A stretch of 64,000 nucleotides of DNA. It comes from Epiperipatus broadwayi (lineage: Eukaryota; Onychophora; Udeonychophora; Euonychophora; Peripatidae). Location of the stretch: contig JAQFVV010006454.1 of NCBI GenBank assembly GCA_028023455.1, forward strand, positions 1,037,001 through 1,101,000. The letters run 5' to 3'. Positions within the stretch are counted from its first letter, which is position 1; each line of letters opens with the position of its first letter. Made by a program: the position numbers and the translations under genes. The notes under the pieces are model-generated. The model was not told the origin of the DNA. It saw only the letters and a program-made list of their open reading frames with translations, and ran no database searches. Below are positions 23,455 through 35,529 of the stretch, in pieces.

Positions 23455-23658
23455 GTAGGGTAATTTTACTACACCACTTTCACTCAAGACAATGACCAAT
23501 TTCTATCAGATTTCAGCAGTCTGTGGAGGTGTGCAATCATAAATAATAGTCAGAGTCATGCAAAAAGATTATGACTGCTCTCCTTCACAGGGTGTTGAAA
23601 GTAAGTAGAAACTGGTTTCTACATTGCATGAGAGTGGGTATAGTAAAAGTTACACTAC
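23455..23658. mobile_element. Foldback element, ~90-bp diverged arms
   Basis: The left arm 23455-23541 and right arm 23569-23658 are inverted repeats. GTAGGGTAATTTTACTACACC corresponds to GTAGTGTAACTTTTACTATACCC in the complement. AATTTCTA, TTTCA and GCAATCATAA-type blocks follow in order. It lies just outside the candidate transposon ending at 23330 and is non-coding. Confidence 0.6.
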
Positions 23659-26600
23659 ATGAATATTATTTATTATGTGATTACAGTTACATTTTGTTTA
23701 AAAATATATGTTATGGCAAATTAGAAACTATTTTTGTTAGCTAATAAGAATGGCTTTCATAAATGCTGGCAAAAAGATTTCTTGCAAAATTTTAATAATA
23801 ATAAATTTAATTTTGAATTTTAAAACATGCTGTTACTCTTTTCTGATGTCTCAACAAAAATGTACTTCTATTTTAAAAATAAAAATCAGATAATAAATAT
23901 TTCATTCTACTTTCTTCATGAATAGACAATATTATGGTCCAGTAATAAAAATCACCATTGTTATAGTTAAAAACTTTGTTTAATATTTTATTTTTTTTAT
24001 TTTGAAAAGTTCAAATATTAATTTGTCTGCAGTGATTTCCATTAAGAAATATGGCTTCTTCACTTCAAGAAAATCTTAGGAAGTTCTACCAATTTAGATC
24101 AGGATTTGACCATTATTACAACTAATATTAACATAGGGTTTTAATTTTATAATGCAATTTCAGAAGTTCTGCTTTGATCTATTAATTTAAAAAAAATCTG
24201 ATATGATCATTATATTATGGGCCTTGGTTAATATAAATTATTTTTACTCCATTATTTATACCAAAAAATCTCTCCAAGGCATTTTTGGTCTAGATTTTAT
24301 GCAATGTTTTTAGAATAAAAAATATATATGATTTTTTCTTGCTTATTAAAGATTTCTGATTATTTTTATATAATAATTGATTGATAATTATTTAAAACAA
24401 AAAGATTACACATGTATACTTTAATTTTATTTACTTATGTTTTATTTTTAAAAATAATACTTAATAAACTTTTCCATAACATTAAAAACAAAAATCATGG
24501 TACATGTAACATCATTATCTGTGAGAATTGACATAAGATTAAAATGTTTTCAGATATTATAATAATTATAAAACAAATATCAAATTTTAAAGAAGAATTT
24601 GAGACATTTATCATAAATATACATTTATTTGTTCACATTAAAAAAAACTTAAAATAAAAAAGCATTTATTTTCTGAGAGATTTTACTTATATTTTAATGT
24701 ATGACTGTTGTGTGAAGTCCTCGCTTCATATTTATAATTCATTTTTCCATACTTGCAAGGTCAAATATAATTTTTTAGAATATTTTTTATTTTTTAAATT
24801 TAATTTAAAATAAATCAAATAAAATGTATTGAGTTATAGTATAAATTACTTATACAAAATTAAAGAGTTGAATATTTTCAAAAACTTCCACCAGGTGTAA
24901 CAATAGAAAATGTCAGAATTCAAAAAGATTAATTACCTTTTGCAATGTCTTTTTGTTTGGAAACTTTAATTTGTAATAAATAATGCAAAGATTATTAATA
25001 TATGATATAGAAAAATGTTTTAGTTGCAAAAATAAAATGTAAATATAGTTAAAGATTGATATGGCTAAAAATAAAACTAAATGAATTCTATAGTTAATTA
25101 TTAGATGACATCTCAGTTTGGATGATCATTACTAATTAGTGATTACCTTACCTGGTTACATCATAGCTGAATATTTATTCTATTTTAATACAAGGGGGGA
25201 AATATCTATTATTTTATCAATTATATATAAAGTAATCAAATTATATAGTATATAATTATGGATTGTAAACAATACATAAATTCTTGAACAAATTCAGAGT
25301 CAATAATGAAAGCAGTAGTGTAAGTATTAAGACTAAGCAAGCAGTAAAATTTAGATGTCACATATATGCATATATGTGTGTGAGCATTGTTTATTTACTA
25401 ATTGATATCCTATTCGTATTACTTTGTTGATAAATAATTTACTGACAGTAACCACTGAAACCAAGTAATAAAAATAAACTGTTGATGACTATCAGTATTT
25501 CAACTCATAACAAAAAATTTGTATAATATCTAAAGTTTAAAGTTCATTACAAAATTATATATACATTTTTATTTATAGAGAAATAAAAAAAACAGTTTAA
25601 GTTGAGTGTGAATATTTTTAAAGTTATTTACTATATTTAATTAAAACTAGCTATTTAATTACATAGTAAACAGTGTTCAGTAAATATTTTGAATAAGTGA
25701 ATAGTGTTTTTAGAAAAAAATACAATAAGCTGAATAAAAATATACAATTTGTAATATTTATATTTACAATTTTATTGTAGTAAATAAATCTCTCAACTGC
25801 TAAAATTACAACGATTCTCTGGCGGACATTTAATGGATGAAAAAATACCGATGGTGATCATAATCCTGCAAAATAAAAAATAAATATTAACAAAATGTAA
25901 AAAAAAATTAACTGTATATTTTTTAAACATTTAAAATCTAATAATAAAAGGACATTTAATCTTATGTAAGAAGTATTATACACTTTGATTTAGACTTCAT
26001 GTTTATATGAAATAGTAAACCACTGCAACCAAATAAATATATAAATGAATTAGAAAAACATTTGACATAAAATAAGATAGACTTTCGGGAATTTTCAAAA
26101 ATATTGAAAGCTAACTTGGCAATTTTTGACAAATTTTAAAAAACATCATAAATTGTGTGAAACCATAATATATATACTAAACTTTTAAATTTAACACTCT
26201 TAAAACTTATGGAAAGTGCAATCTCTAAGATATATTTTTGACAAAATCTGTTTTATCAATTTGCCCAAATTCTTGATCACACATGTATTTATCATCATAG
26301 TCTAATAAAATATGAGCTGAAAATACCATTCATGATTATGAAGATGTAGGAGATATTAAATGAAATGATACATTAATCTATAACTAAGGTGAAAGTCAAT
26401 ATCTGGATTAAAAATTAAATTATAATTTATAACCTATTAAAATGAATTTTAAATAACCTTTACCATTTGCCTTCATGACAATATAGCCAAAATGAGTGCA
26501 TTAAGTAATGTCATACTTGTAAATTACATTGTAATATATATTTATAATATTTATTTTATGCTCATAGTTATAAATGTAAAAGTTTTATGACTTGTTAAAT

Positions 26601-26894
26601 ATTAAGTATGTGAAATGTTAGATATTGACAAAAAGTATTATATTTTTATATGTATCTATCAATATATATTTATACGGGTTAATGCATTTTGGTGTAATGG
26701 AATATTTGTGACTAATTTATTAGATCTATCCAATACATTTTTACAGGGGATAGATACTCACTCATTATTTGATTAGTTTAAATTATTTTCCTTTCATATT
26801 TTACTAATTATGTAGGAATTGCTATTTTCTGTTTTCTCATGCATAATTGGATGTCTGGTTAGTTGTCAATTGTACAGATACTTAATTAAATAAA
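23659..26894. other. AT-rich spacer, no gene seen
   Basis: About 3.2 kb of AT-rich DNA with no ORF worth calling. The only notable string is a perfect 20-bp palindrome at 25359-25378 (CACATATATGCATATATGTG). Confidence 0.55.
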
Positions 26895-26940
26895 TAACTG
26901 AAACACACAGGCTTATTATATACCTATGTTTATATATGTA

Positions 26941-27385
26941 ATATATAGGGTATATGAGCACAGACTTTCACATGACCCACCACTCTCCACACTATCTCAT
27001 AACACTGATACACTTGAACACATATATGTTGAAATGATAAATAATCACCAATATATGTATTTCATGCTAAACCAGCAATCATCAGTTGGTCCATCTCCAC
27101 ACCTATATGCTATAAATGCTCAGATATATATTAAGATAGTCAAACCTTATACTTTAATGGACAGGCTTCAATCTACTCCACACTCCAACTCTTCAACCAT
27201 CCATCCAATTGAAAATCTGATGATGGAACGCTCTTAGGCACCCTGAGGCCGAGATTCTTGTCACACTCATGTTGACCTAAGGTCAATATGACCTCTCATG
27301 TACAGGACATAATCCATTTAATACATATAGATAGTGTGGAGAGTGGTGGATCGTGTGAAAGTCTGTGCTCATATACCCTATATAT
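26941..27385. mobile_element. MITE/foldback with 57-bp terminal inverted repeats
   Basis: The arms at 26941-26997 and 27329-27385 are inverted repeats differing at only a few positions (ATATATAGGGTATATGAGCA...CCACACTATCT). Internally, 27029-27095 repeats the core of the 13.3-kb foldback (CCAATATATGTATTTCATGC, then AACCAGCA and CAGTTGG). The part at 27115-27190 recurs in reverse at 33378-33455. A 13-bp direct repeat TTAATTAAATAAA lies at 26882-26894 and 27385-27397, so the inserted unit may begin at 26895. The long plus frame across it (26926-27237) is incidental. Confidence 0.8.
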
Positions 27386-29203
27386 TAATTAAATAAAGTT
27401 ATAAGCTTGAATTTAAAATGTTTAAATTTATTCTTTTTTTTCAAATTTAATCCAGCTGCTTATAATAATCCATAAAACAATTTACTGCACTTTTTTTAAA
27501 AAATATATATATATTGTTTTATTTTTATTGAATTAACAGACATGTATAAATAAATATTTTGTTTTTTCTACTTTAGACTAATTTTATAGGGTCGTTGTCT
27601 AGTATACTTAAAATGTTTCCACTCGAAAAAATTAAATTAATGAATAATCTGGTTTATACAATAATTTGTTCAATTGACGAACTAAACTTTATTTTACTTG
27701 GTTCGTTTGGGAATCATTCAAGAACCAGACATCATTTTGCAACTTGGATAAATTGTATCCGATAAAAGTTATCACTTCTTATATATGCATGTATGTGTTC
27801 TTGTGTATGTATGTATGTATGTATGTATGTGTATGAGGGTGTTAATCAAATCTTTTTGAATCGAAATGTTTACTTTTTTAAAAAAAATACACAAATGAAA
27901 GTTTATTCTAGAAAAATATCAATCATAGAATAGCTAAGAATGGAATCAATTAGAAATATTTACTAATCATACGCTAACTATAGGTAAATATTTATACAAG
28001 AAAAAAAATAGAAATTTATAAGTGGAATGTTTACTTTTGTATTTAAACATTAAAATATAATTTGTAATTTTCGTCATTTTTTGTGTGTGAACAGCTTAAT
28101 TTATTTACAGAACATGTGTTTATACAGAAATATAACAGGTAAAATACATCTTTTGAAAGTATTTATTATATTTTTTGTGGTACATTTCTAAATAATGGTT
28201 TGTTGGTACATAAGACTAAGGAGAATTTTTTCAGTATGCAAATATAGGCATTCTGAAATAGATTTTATATATCACTATTGGTCAATTGCTAAATTTACGC
28301 TTTTGATTGTGTTGGGTTTTTTTCATCTTTGCAACATTTCTTACACATCTTTATTTTATTTGATTTTATTTTAAAATACTAAAACAGTAAGATTCGAGTT
28401 CGAATCTTAGTTTCACCTGTTCTATCGTCTTTCACCCACCACTTCCATTCTACCTAACATTAAACCCTAGATATTGGATTGTGTGTGTGTTACGGTGTTA
28501 GGTATATAAGTAAGTGTCTGTTAAATGCCCAGTGAATACACACACATTTCAATATCACATATAAACGTTAAATACAAATAATGTATTTTCTTAAATAATT
28601 TTAAAATTCTCTTTAAAGGTATAGCGTTTAAATAACACTCATTATTTATTTTATCAATGTTCTATAATGTTATTTTAAAAGTAATGAGTATCAAAATCGG
28701 GTTTGGATTTATAATTTTAGAGTTTATAAATTATTATTGTATTTTAAATATTTGCAAGTCATTGTTGGTAAGAAACGATAGATTATTTAGAAATTTCCCT
28801 AGAAAGTTTTTAATTGGCTTCAAATGTAAAATCTGTATTGTATCTTGTAATTAGGTCAAGAGAAATGTACTAAAATAATGTACAAAACAAATTTAAACAA
28901 AGAGAGAATGTAGTGTTCAGATTTAATTAAACATGTAAAAAAATTCTTTACTAATGGATTGTTTTACCTGAGGGTATTGCTGAACCATCCCAAGCATGGA
29001 CTAGAGAGGAAAACATCTGAACTCATTACATCATGTGTGGCGATTGATCTGGAAATTTATAGATAATAAACAAAATTAGTATAAAAGAATGAAATTGGAT
29101 TGATGCTGACTCTTAAAAATTTTATTCTTTACTTTTAAAGTTGGTCCTATAACCTTTGTCATCATCAGTGGTGTTTCTTATAGTTAATTTGATTCCACTT
29201 TGA
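27386..29203. other. AT-rich spacer with some CpG, no gene established
   Basis: Mostly AT-rich. A CpG-bearing part lies at about 27590-27770. A (GTAT)n run lies at 27803-27830. A B-box-like GAGTTCGAATC at 28397 sits in a palindromic context. The plus frame at 28657-28854 is not convincing. Confidence 0.45.
27803..27830. repeat. (GTAT)n microsatellite
   Basis: About seven tetranucleotide units, followed by GTGTATGAGGG. Confidence 0.9.
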
Positions 29204-29434
29204 AATGACAGAGTAGAGGCAGAGGAGCTGTTCTCCTCCAGAGAATGGTCCACCATCTACCCAAGTTCCACACATGCTCTCCAAAAGATTGTTGGTGAAC
29301 TACTGCCAATCTATACACTGTACTACATGCTGAAAACTGCATTCAATCTCAAACTGAAACCTTAAAACCTGAAAGCCAAGGAAGGAAAAGCTGCTGCTAC
29401 AACATGGAATGGACAATCAGTGACTGATTCTTAA
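29204..29434 (+). pseudogene. Unrecognised coding remnant with internal stop
   Basis: This is a 231-bp island of clearly lower A+T with protein-like composition in one frame. That frame opens after a TGA at 29201 and runs 53 codons to a TAA at 29363. It then continues in the same frame to another TAA at 29432. Visible segments are VEAEELFSSREWSTIYP, ALQKIVGELLPIYTLYYML and AATTWNGQSVTDS. There is no initiating ATG at the front. I do not recognise the family; a decayed transposon ORF or a processed pseudogene would both fit. Confidence 0.35.
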
Positions 29435-31124
29435 ATGTGCACAATCATCTAAGTTTAACCTGTATCCAAGAACTCTAGAGTACTCTAAATCTTTTTAAAG
29501 CTATAGCTATCCTTAATGAATTTGTCTATTAAAATGTTAAGCTATATAAACTCTATAAATTGTTCTTTTTTATTAATTAACCTACCTGATCCCTTATCTG
29601 TCATCTTGGGTACCTATTTTATATTTCATTTGTTTTTTCTACATATATAATGTTGTGCCTAGATAATTTTTGACTGGGCTCATTCCATTACAAATAACCT
29701 ACTGTAACTAAAAGCTGCCACCATATTGTGTGGACTATTAAGTACAATTATGATATTCCCTTTTTTTACACTTGATAAATTGTCAGCTTGGAAATTATCC
29801 AAATCTTATCATATCTAAAGTCTTACCTAAAGACAAATGTGTATCATACTGATTCCAAAGTTTCCATATCGATGATTTCAGTTATTTCTTAGAATGATTT
29901 ATTTACATGTTAATCGATATGCATTTGGTGATTGCTTTGTTTGGCTATAAATGTGAGTGTATCATGAATAATTGGGTGGTGGACATATTAATTAACAAGC
30001 TTAATAATATATAATATGGGTCTATACATTCCTTTGTATTTTTTTGAATTACATTTACTTATTCTGTTAAACTGGATAATAATGTTATTTAAGAGCATAA
30101 ATGAACATTTAAATTATTAAATGTAGACATTGGGAGATGAGTGATCAAAATTAAAGTGTAATTTTAAAAGTAAAGTTTGGATCTAATAGTTATATTATAG
30201 ATATGTATTACAATTTAGATGTGATGTTTTCTCTTAAAGCCTTGGATTTTAAATTGATAAACAGAGATTATTATTCTCCTACCATTTCCCATAAAGCAGA
30301 CATAGTTAATGATCCCACAAGTATTCAATCTTGTCACACAGTTAGGAATTAATTGTGGCACAGTCCCTTATACCTGAATACACTAATGTGAGCATTCTCA
30401 AGGAGGTCATTCAGCATGAAGCAAGCCCTCATTATTTTCATAGGTTCTCCATTGACTCCACTATTTCAAAGTACTGCACTTTAAGTTTATTGCATCACAT
30501 CTATATGAGTACCACATCACTTTTTATGTTTGTTAATTATTCATTGCTTTATGACTCTGTCTTTCCACTGTTTTACATTGATACACTTTTAAATATAATG
30601 CCCTAAGAGTAGTTATTTTTATATAAATTAAATGTCTTATTCACTTATTGTAAAATACACTTGGTATATCCACAACCTCTAATACCACTTATGATAAAAA
30701 AAAACTCACATTATGATTTGAAAGCATAATTCTTGTAGGCATGCTATTATTATAGAATTGTACTCATTAATACCCAGATAGTCAGATAGTTAGCAATCTG
30801 TAAAATTATTATCCATAGCCAGCTGTAAATATTAATGGTCTTGAAAATAATAAAAAAATACCAACACCAAAGTTTATAAACATATTGTGTACATTTATAT
30901 AATTAAAATTAATGTTTTATCATAAGTCTGCCATCATAATGTCCATTCATTTTGACACATAGTCATAACGGTATCTCATCTTGATAAATAAAGTATTAGA
31001 TTTAAAATGTAAATGTCATAAATATTGTTGCTTTTAAGAATTGGCAAATGCTATACTAAACTAGAATAGTCTATTGTATCTCCCTGACCCCCATGCATAA
31101 AGAGAATTTGGCTAATGTAGCATC
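29435..31124. other. AT-rich spacer, no gene seen
   Basis: AT-rich DNA. The frame at 30355-30606 begins with GTG, has no homologous-looking motif and no splice context; I leave it uncalled. Confidence 0.5.
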
Positions 31125-31290
31125 AGGTGCATTGTTGCATAGTGTGTGTTGTGGAACTAATTAGATTCGAGCCCAGTACTGCTGCTAGCTCACCTATCAT
31201 ATATATAGTGCTGCTCTTCGTATCTGGTGGTTGATATCTGAAATATGTTAACGAGGCACACGAATCTAAACCGTTACAATACTTGTAACT
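31125..31290. other. Less AT-rich patch, possible tRNA-like SINE
   Basis: GCATAGTGTGTGTTGTGG (31137) followed by GATTCGAGCCCAG (31165) has A-box/B-box-like spacing. It continues into CTGCTGCTAGCTCACC and a CpG-bearing tail (AACGAGGCACACGAATC). There is no cloverleaf and no poly(A) tail, so this is only a suggestion. Confidence 0.25.
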
Positions 31291-32489
31291 TAAAATTAAA
31301 GTTTACATTTTGATAATATATGCTAGAGTAAATTGTTCTTTAGAAAATATATATCTAATTTGCGTTATTTTTTTCTAATCGTTCCATTTTAAACAAAATA
31401 TTTAGTTGTACTGCAATATTTTTGCAAAGAAATTAAATTTTAAAATTGAATTTAGACAAATTTATTTCATGATTAATTTCACACACTTTTTATTATAAGT
31501 CATTAAGATGATTGAAATAAACAGTATTTATTATATAATCAGAGATTTTTTAATATTCTTCCTCAACACATATACATTAAAAAAAAAAGACTAGATAATA
31601 TAAAGCAAATTAAATACAACTATTCAATACAATATATAAAATATACTTGTAATTTAAAAAATAAAATTGTAAATGGCTATAGTTGAGTAATATAAAGAAA
31701 TAATACTTGTGGAAATAAAATACAAAGACTAAACATGAACAATATAAATATTGATGATATTTCATATAAAATAATAAGATTGATTATTAAATTTGTAAAC
31801 TATTAAATATAGATAAATCAATTAATGTTTCATTAAAATCTTATTAAAATGAAGAAATGGAATGATTGATTAATTATCTAGCTTGCATTTGAACATTAAG
31901 TTTGTAGAAATTAATAATAATATTACAAATGATAATTTTAAAAGTTGTACAGAATTTATAGAGAAGGAAAAAAAAATATTTGTTTATAGAAATATCCAAA
32001 GAGAAATTGTGCAGGATAACAAAGCAAAACAAAATTATATTACTTTTTTTATTATAAAATAAGTAGTTAAGATCGTAATTTTCTTAGAATATTTAACACC
32101 GAAAATGTCTACCCACTAATATACATAAAGTAGTGATAATGCAAAATTAAGATAACAAAATCTGTTTACAAAAAAAAAGTTAATAATAAATAATACTTTT
32201 AATCTCTAAAATGTTTTAAAAAATTTAAGCTAGCCTTAAAATCTATGTTTATTATTTAAAAAATATAAAAAATGGGTTCACACATAAATGTGATACTGAA
32301 TAAAAAGATTTTTAATAAGATAGAACCACAACAATATAATTCCAAAATGACGAAAAAAAATCATATTTTTTGTTTATAAAATTTTTGATGTGTGATTTTT
32401 TAAAAAAAAATAGAATTCAGCAATAATAATAATAAAAACTTTTCACGATTTGTAAAATCGCCACTGATTTTATAGGATGTATAAAGATT
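31291..32489. other. AT-rich spacer, nothing recognised
   Basis: Extremely AT-rich with homopolymer runs; no ORF, repeat boundary or RNA signature seen. Confidence 0.6.
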
Positions 32490-32750
32490 TATAAATGTTA
32501 TATAAAGAGCTTGCAAATAAGCTCTTAACAAGCTTTACATAATGGCTTCCTCAGAGAGATGCTAGTATATTCAAGCATTAGATTAAAAATACCTCGAGAA
32601 ACCCAGCACTTTATTTAATGGATAACTATTAAGTAGAAAATCTGAAATTTTCAGACAGCCATATGTATTCCACTCCAGTTATCTAACTTAAATAACCATA
32701 TGGGACTGAACTAAGTTCAGATACACTATATATTAATAGCTTTAGCAATA
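32490..32750 (-). mobile_element. Foldback family 2, truncated inverted copy
   Basis: Read on plus, this segment matches the reverse complement of the neighbour at 32790-33230. Shared blocks are ATAAATGTTATATAAAGAGC, TTCAAGCATTAGATTAAAAA, AAATCTGAAATTTTCAGACA and ATGGGACTGAACTAA. It lacks about 34 bp present in the neighbour and its outer terminus. With the neighbour it forms a large imperfect palindrome. Confidence 0.8.
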
Positions 32751-32789
32751 TAAAATCACCAAAGCCTTAATAGCAAAAAATAAAATTAC

Positions 32790-33230
32790 AAAAAAATCAA
32801 GTCAGATGTCACATGATCTAATTTAAACAAGCTTGTATTACAAATGTTATATAAAGACCTCCCAAATAAGCTCTTAACAAGCTTTGCAGAATTTCTAGAG
32901 CTATTAATATATGATGTATATAAATTTAGTTCAGTCCCATGTGGCTACTTAAGTTAAATAGCTGAATTGGAAAACATATGGATGTCTGAAAATTTCAGAT
33001 TTTCTACTTAATAATTATTCATTAGATAAAGTGCTGGACTTGTCCTGGTATTTTTAATCTAATGCTTGAATATCCTAGCACCTCTCTGAGGAAGACAGTA
33101 TCAGATACTGGTCTGGAATTAGGGATATTCTGCAATGCTTGTTAAAAGCTTATTTGTGAGCTCTTTATATAACATTTATAATACAAGCTTGTTTAAATTA
33201 GGTCATGTGATATCTGACTTGGATTTTTTT
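32790..33230 (+). mobile_element. Foldback family 2, complete copy with ~95-bp TIRs
   Basis: The left terminus (from 32794, AAATCAAGTCAGATGTCACA) and the right terminus (ending about 33228) are inverted repeats for about 95 bp. They share CTAATTTAAACAAGCTTG, AAATGTTATATAAAG and AATAAGCT..TAACAAGC. The interior carries no ORF. The termini and size (about 440 bp) fit a MITE. No target duplication can be distinguished from the A-rich flanks. Confidence 0.8.
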
Positions 33231-33377
33231 TAAAGATTTATAAAGTATTTATGAAGTGCTATTTAATAATAAAACAAAATAATATATGTAACACATTTTA
33301 AATGATTTGGTAAGACTTATCAAATATATAAAAAACTTCATAATAAAATATAGAGATTTTCAATGTTATGAATGACT

Positions 33378-33455
33378 GAAGAGGTGAAGGATGGAATAGA
33401 TTGAAGCCTGTCCATTAAACTTTAAACATTTTCTATCTTAATATAAACTGAGCAC
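33378..33455 (-). mobile_element. Fragment of the 26.9-kb MITE interior
   Basis: The reverse complement of this segment contains ATATTAAGATAG, TTTAATGGACAGGCTTCAAT and CTATTCCA, in the same order as 27121-27185. It is a solo internal fragment with no terminal repeats. Confidence 0.65.
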
Positions 33456-35099
33456 TGATTACATATTGTACCGGTAAAATCACCATGCTTAATCACACAC
33501 AGTAATCCGAATTCAAACCCAGTCCACGTCTAGGAATAAATTCCAAAATACAAACCAAATTCAAACCCAAACCCCTGGCATGACCAACCAATGAACAACG
33601 CAACAACGGTACATGGTTTTCCCTTTACTAGCTCGTTGGAAAACACAGACTAAATTACCCTACAATCAGTTATTCATATATATCTGATATTCGAGATATT
33701 GGTACGGTTAATAATTCAATATATATTTAAGTTGTCGATACAGACAGCAGGTGCTTAACTAGATTTTGAGAGTAATAAGACAAGAGAGACAAAAATAGAT
33801 TAGATAAATTTTTAATAATTATTGAAATCATTGAATACTATGTACAGATACGGTAAAATTTCCATACGTATATTTCTAATAATTTGCTACTAGTCCTTAA
33901 TAATCATTTTAGACTGATAGACAAAACGCATGCCAATATTTATATGGTTAAATGGTCTTACGAGTTGATATGAGAATCAGAGGAATTTGAGCATTTAAAA
34001 TATTTAATTCCTATTTTATATTAAGTTGTTTGATTTTAATAGATTCAAACCATTACGTATACGGATAAGTAGAGGAGGCTTTATATAAGAATATAATATA
34101 ATAATGATGTACTGATGCTTGCTGAGCTTAAGATATACTACAATAATAACTTGCGGTGCATTGACGGAAGACCGGGCAGCTTGTACTTTGACAAGTCTTA
34201 ATGCCCCCAAGTAGATCTGGGACACTACAACCAGCCGGGATCATTTTCGAACCCCGGTGATCCAAGAGATTATCTGGAGAAGAATTTCTTTCTTTCCAAT
34301 TGGTAGTAAAATGAGACACCAATTTAGGTGAAGGAAAAGGCACTGCCACAGTAACATCGAGGAAGAGTGATCGGAAGTGGACTTAAAGTGAAACTATATA
34401 AAACCTTGGTTATCTCTCCGTAACATTTTCTATGCAACAATCTGATATGACTATTCAAAATAAAACATGGCGAAATCAAAGATCACAAAAGTAACGATTA
34501 ATTAATTTCACTCTGAAACCCATAACTCCCCAGGTTGTTCGGAAGGTAATAATAGTAACAAAAATATTCACTTTACATTATTACTCCGTTCATATATAAA
34601 AAATAACATAATAAAAATTTAGACTTTATTTTATATTTGTTATTTGGAGCAGAGATTAAAATATCATTTTGACAAAATAAAAGGAACAATACAGGTACTT
34701 GAATATTTCTCAACTCAACATAAACGAACCAATTTTTAGTTCGATAAAAGAAAATTACTTTTAAAATGAATATACTAATAATACTATGAAATAAACTTTA
34801 ATGGCTTTAACTAGAGTTGAAAAATATTATTATTGGCATCGCTTTGTTTGTAAATGTAAGTAATAATAAAAATATAAGTATATTCACTAATGAATTACTA
34901 TTAGGCACAAAATATTAGTAAATTATCATCTAAAAACTAGAGCACAGAAATATTAGAGAAGAAATTTACTGACAGGCTTTAGTGTAACATTTTAACGAAG
35001 GAAAGCAAGAAATTTACATGTAATTACCTAGATTAATTCATAACAGATTAAATAATAAAATTATTAAGCTTAGAGGAAAGTTAAAAAGTTCATGTAACA
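33456..35099. other. CpG-bearing spacer, no gene established
   Basis: Start of a zone with noticeably more CpG than the surroundings. 33480-33650 is C/A-rich on plus (AAACCCAAACCCCTGG). 34120-34400 is a less AT-rich island. On minus it holds a 73-codon frame (34128-34349) starting GTG, with a cysteine-rich end (CQSTSCPVFRQC). No domain is recognised. TTCTTCTCCAG at about 34273-34283 (minus) is acceptor-like. Confidence 0.35.
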
Positions 35100-35107
35100 A
35101 GAGTTAC

Positions 35108-35168
35108 CATTCTTCTTCGTCCGGCTTTTCTCCTTGCGGTAATGTTTATGCAGAACGTAGGCGCGCAT
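35108..35168 (-). CDS. Candidate first coding exon (weak)
   Basis: On minus an ATG at 35168 opens a 20-codon basic stretch (MRAYVLHKHY..., then Lys/Arg-rich). It ends at 35108, one base before a GT (AATG|GTAACT) that fits a splice donor. The frame itself continues 12 more codons to a stop if unspliced. The segment is CpG-rich for this window (CGCGCC, CCGGACG). Promoter-like elements lie 260-320 bp upstream. Several ATGs occur in the intervening presumed 5' UTR, which weakens the call. I do not recognise the peptide and no continuing exon is certain. Confidence 0.2.
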
Positions 35169-35425
35169 TTTGGATTCCTTAGAACGGCATGATTAATTTA
35201 AAGGTTGGAATTGAGAAAACTGGAAGCACAGGAAACATTATGGATCAGCGGCTCGAAAGATTTAAATCAGCAGAACAGGGATCAGCTTCTTGGACTTAGC
35301 CCAACATTATTGCAATTCACCGGGCAACTTCTTAATCACAGTTGAGATGATTTCTCTGGCACAACTACTTTGCTGTAGCCCAAGACGGTCTACCCACAGC
35401 AAAATCAAAAAGTAGAGTCCCTTAG

Positions 35426-35491
35426 TATATTATAATATAAGATGGCTACGGTTGATCACTTTGCATAGTTTTTGTTCATGACTCCGCCTCC
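35426..35491 (-). promoter_or_regulatory. Candidate promoter: GC box, YY1-like, TATA-like
   Basis: Reading on minus: GGAGGCGGAG (35482-35491) fits a GC box. GCCATCTT (35439-35446) is the complement of the YY1 core AAGATGGC. TATATTATAATATA (35426-35439) is a weak TATA-like string. The order and spacing fit a minus-strand start near 35400. In AT-rich DNA the TATA part is uninformative; the GC box is the better evidence. Confidence 0.25.
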
Positions 35492-35529
35492 TTTGATTTT
35501 CTGGCCTCCAGCAATATCTAATTTTGGCT

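Noticed and set aside
25359-25378. Perfect 20-bp palindrome
   Set aside because: Composed almost entirely of an alternating AT core, expected by chance in this composition; no repeats of it were noticed.
26926-27237. 103-codon plus ORF
   Set aside because: It lies inside the inverted-repeat element, includes its terminal repeat and shows no domain. It is explained as non-coding repeat DNA.
28385-28425. Possible tRNA gene at a GAGTTCGAATC B-box-like string
   Set aside because: The string is mainly a palindrome (AGATTCGAGTTCGAATCT) and no acceptor, D or anticodon stems can be drawn around it.
34236-34262. T-arm-like CCGGGGTTCGAAAATGATCCCGG on minus
   Set aside because: The loop is 13 nt rather than 7 and there is no cloverleaf, so not a tRNA.
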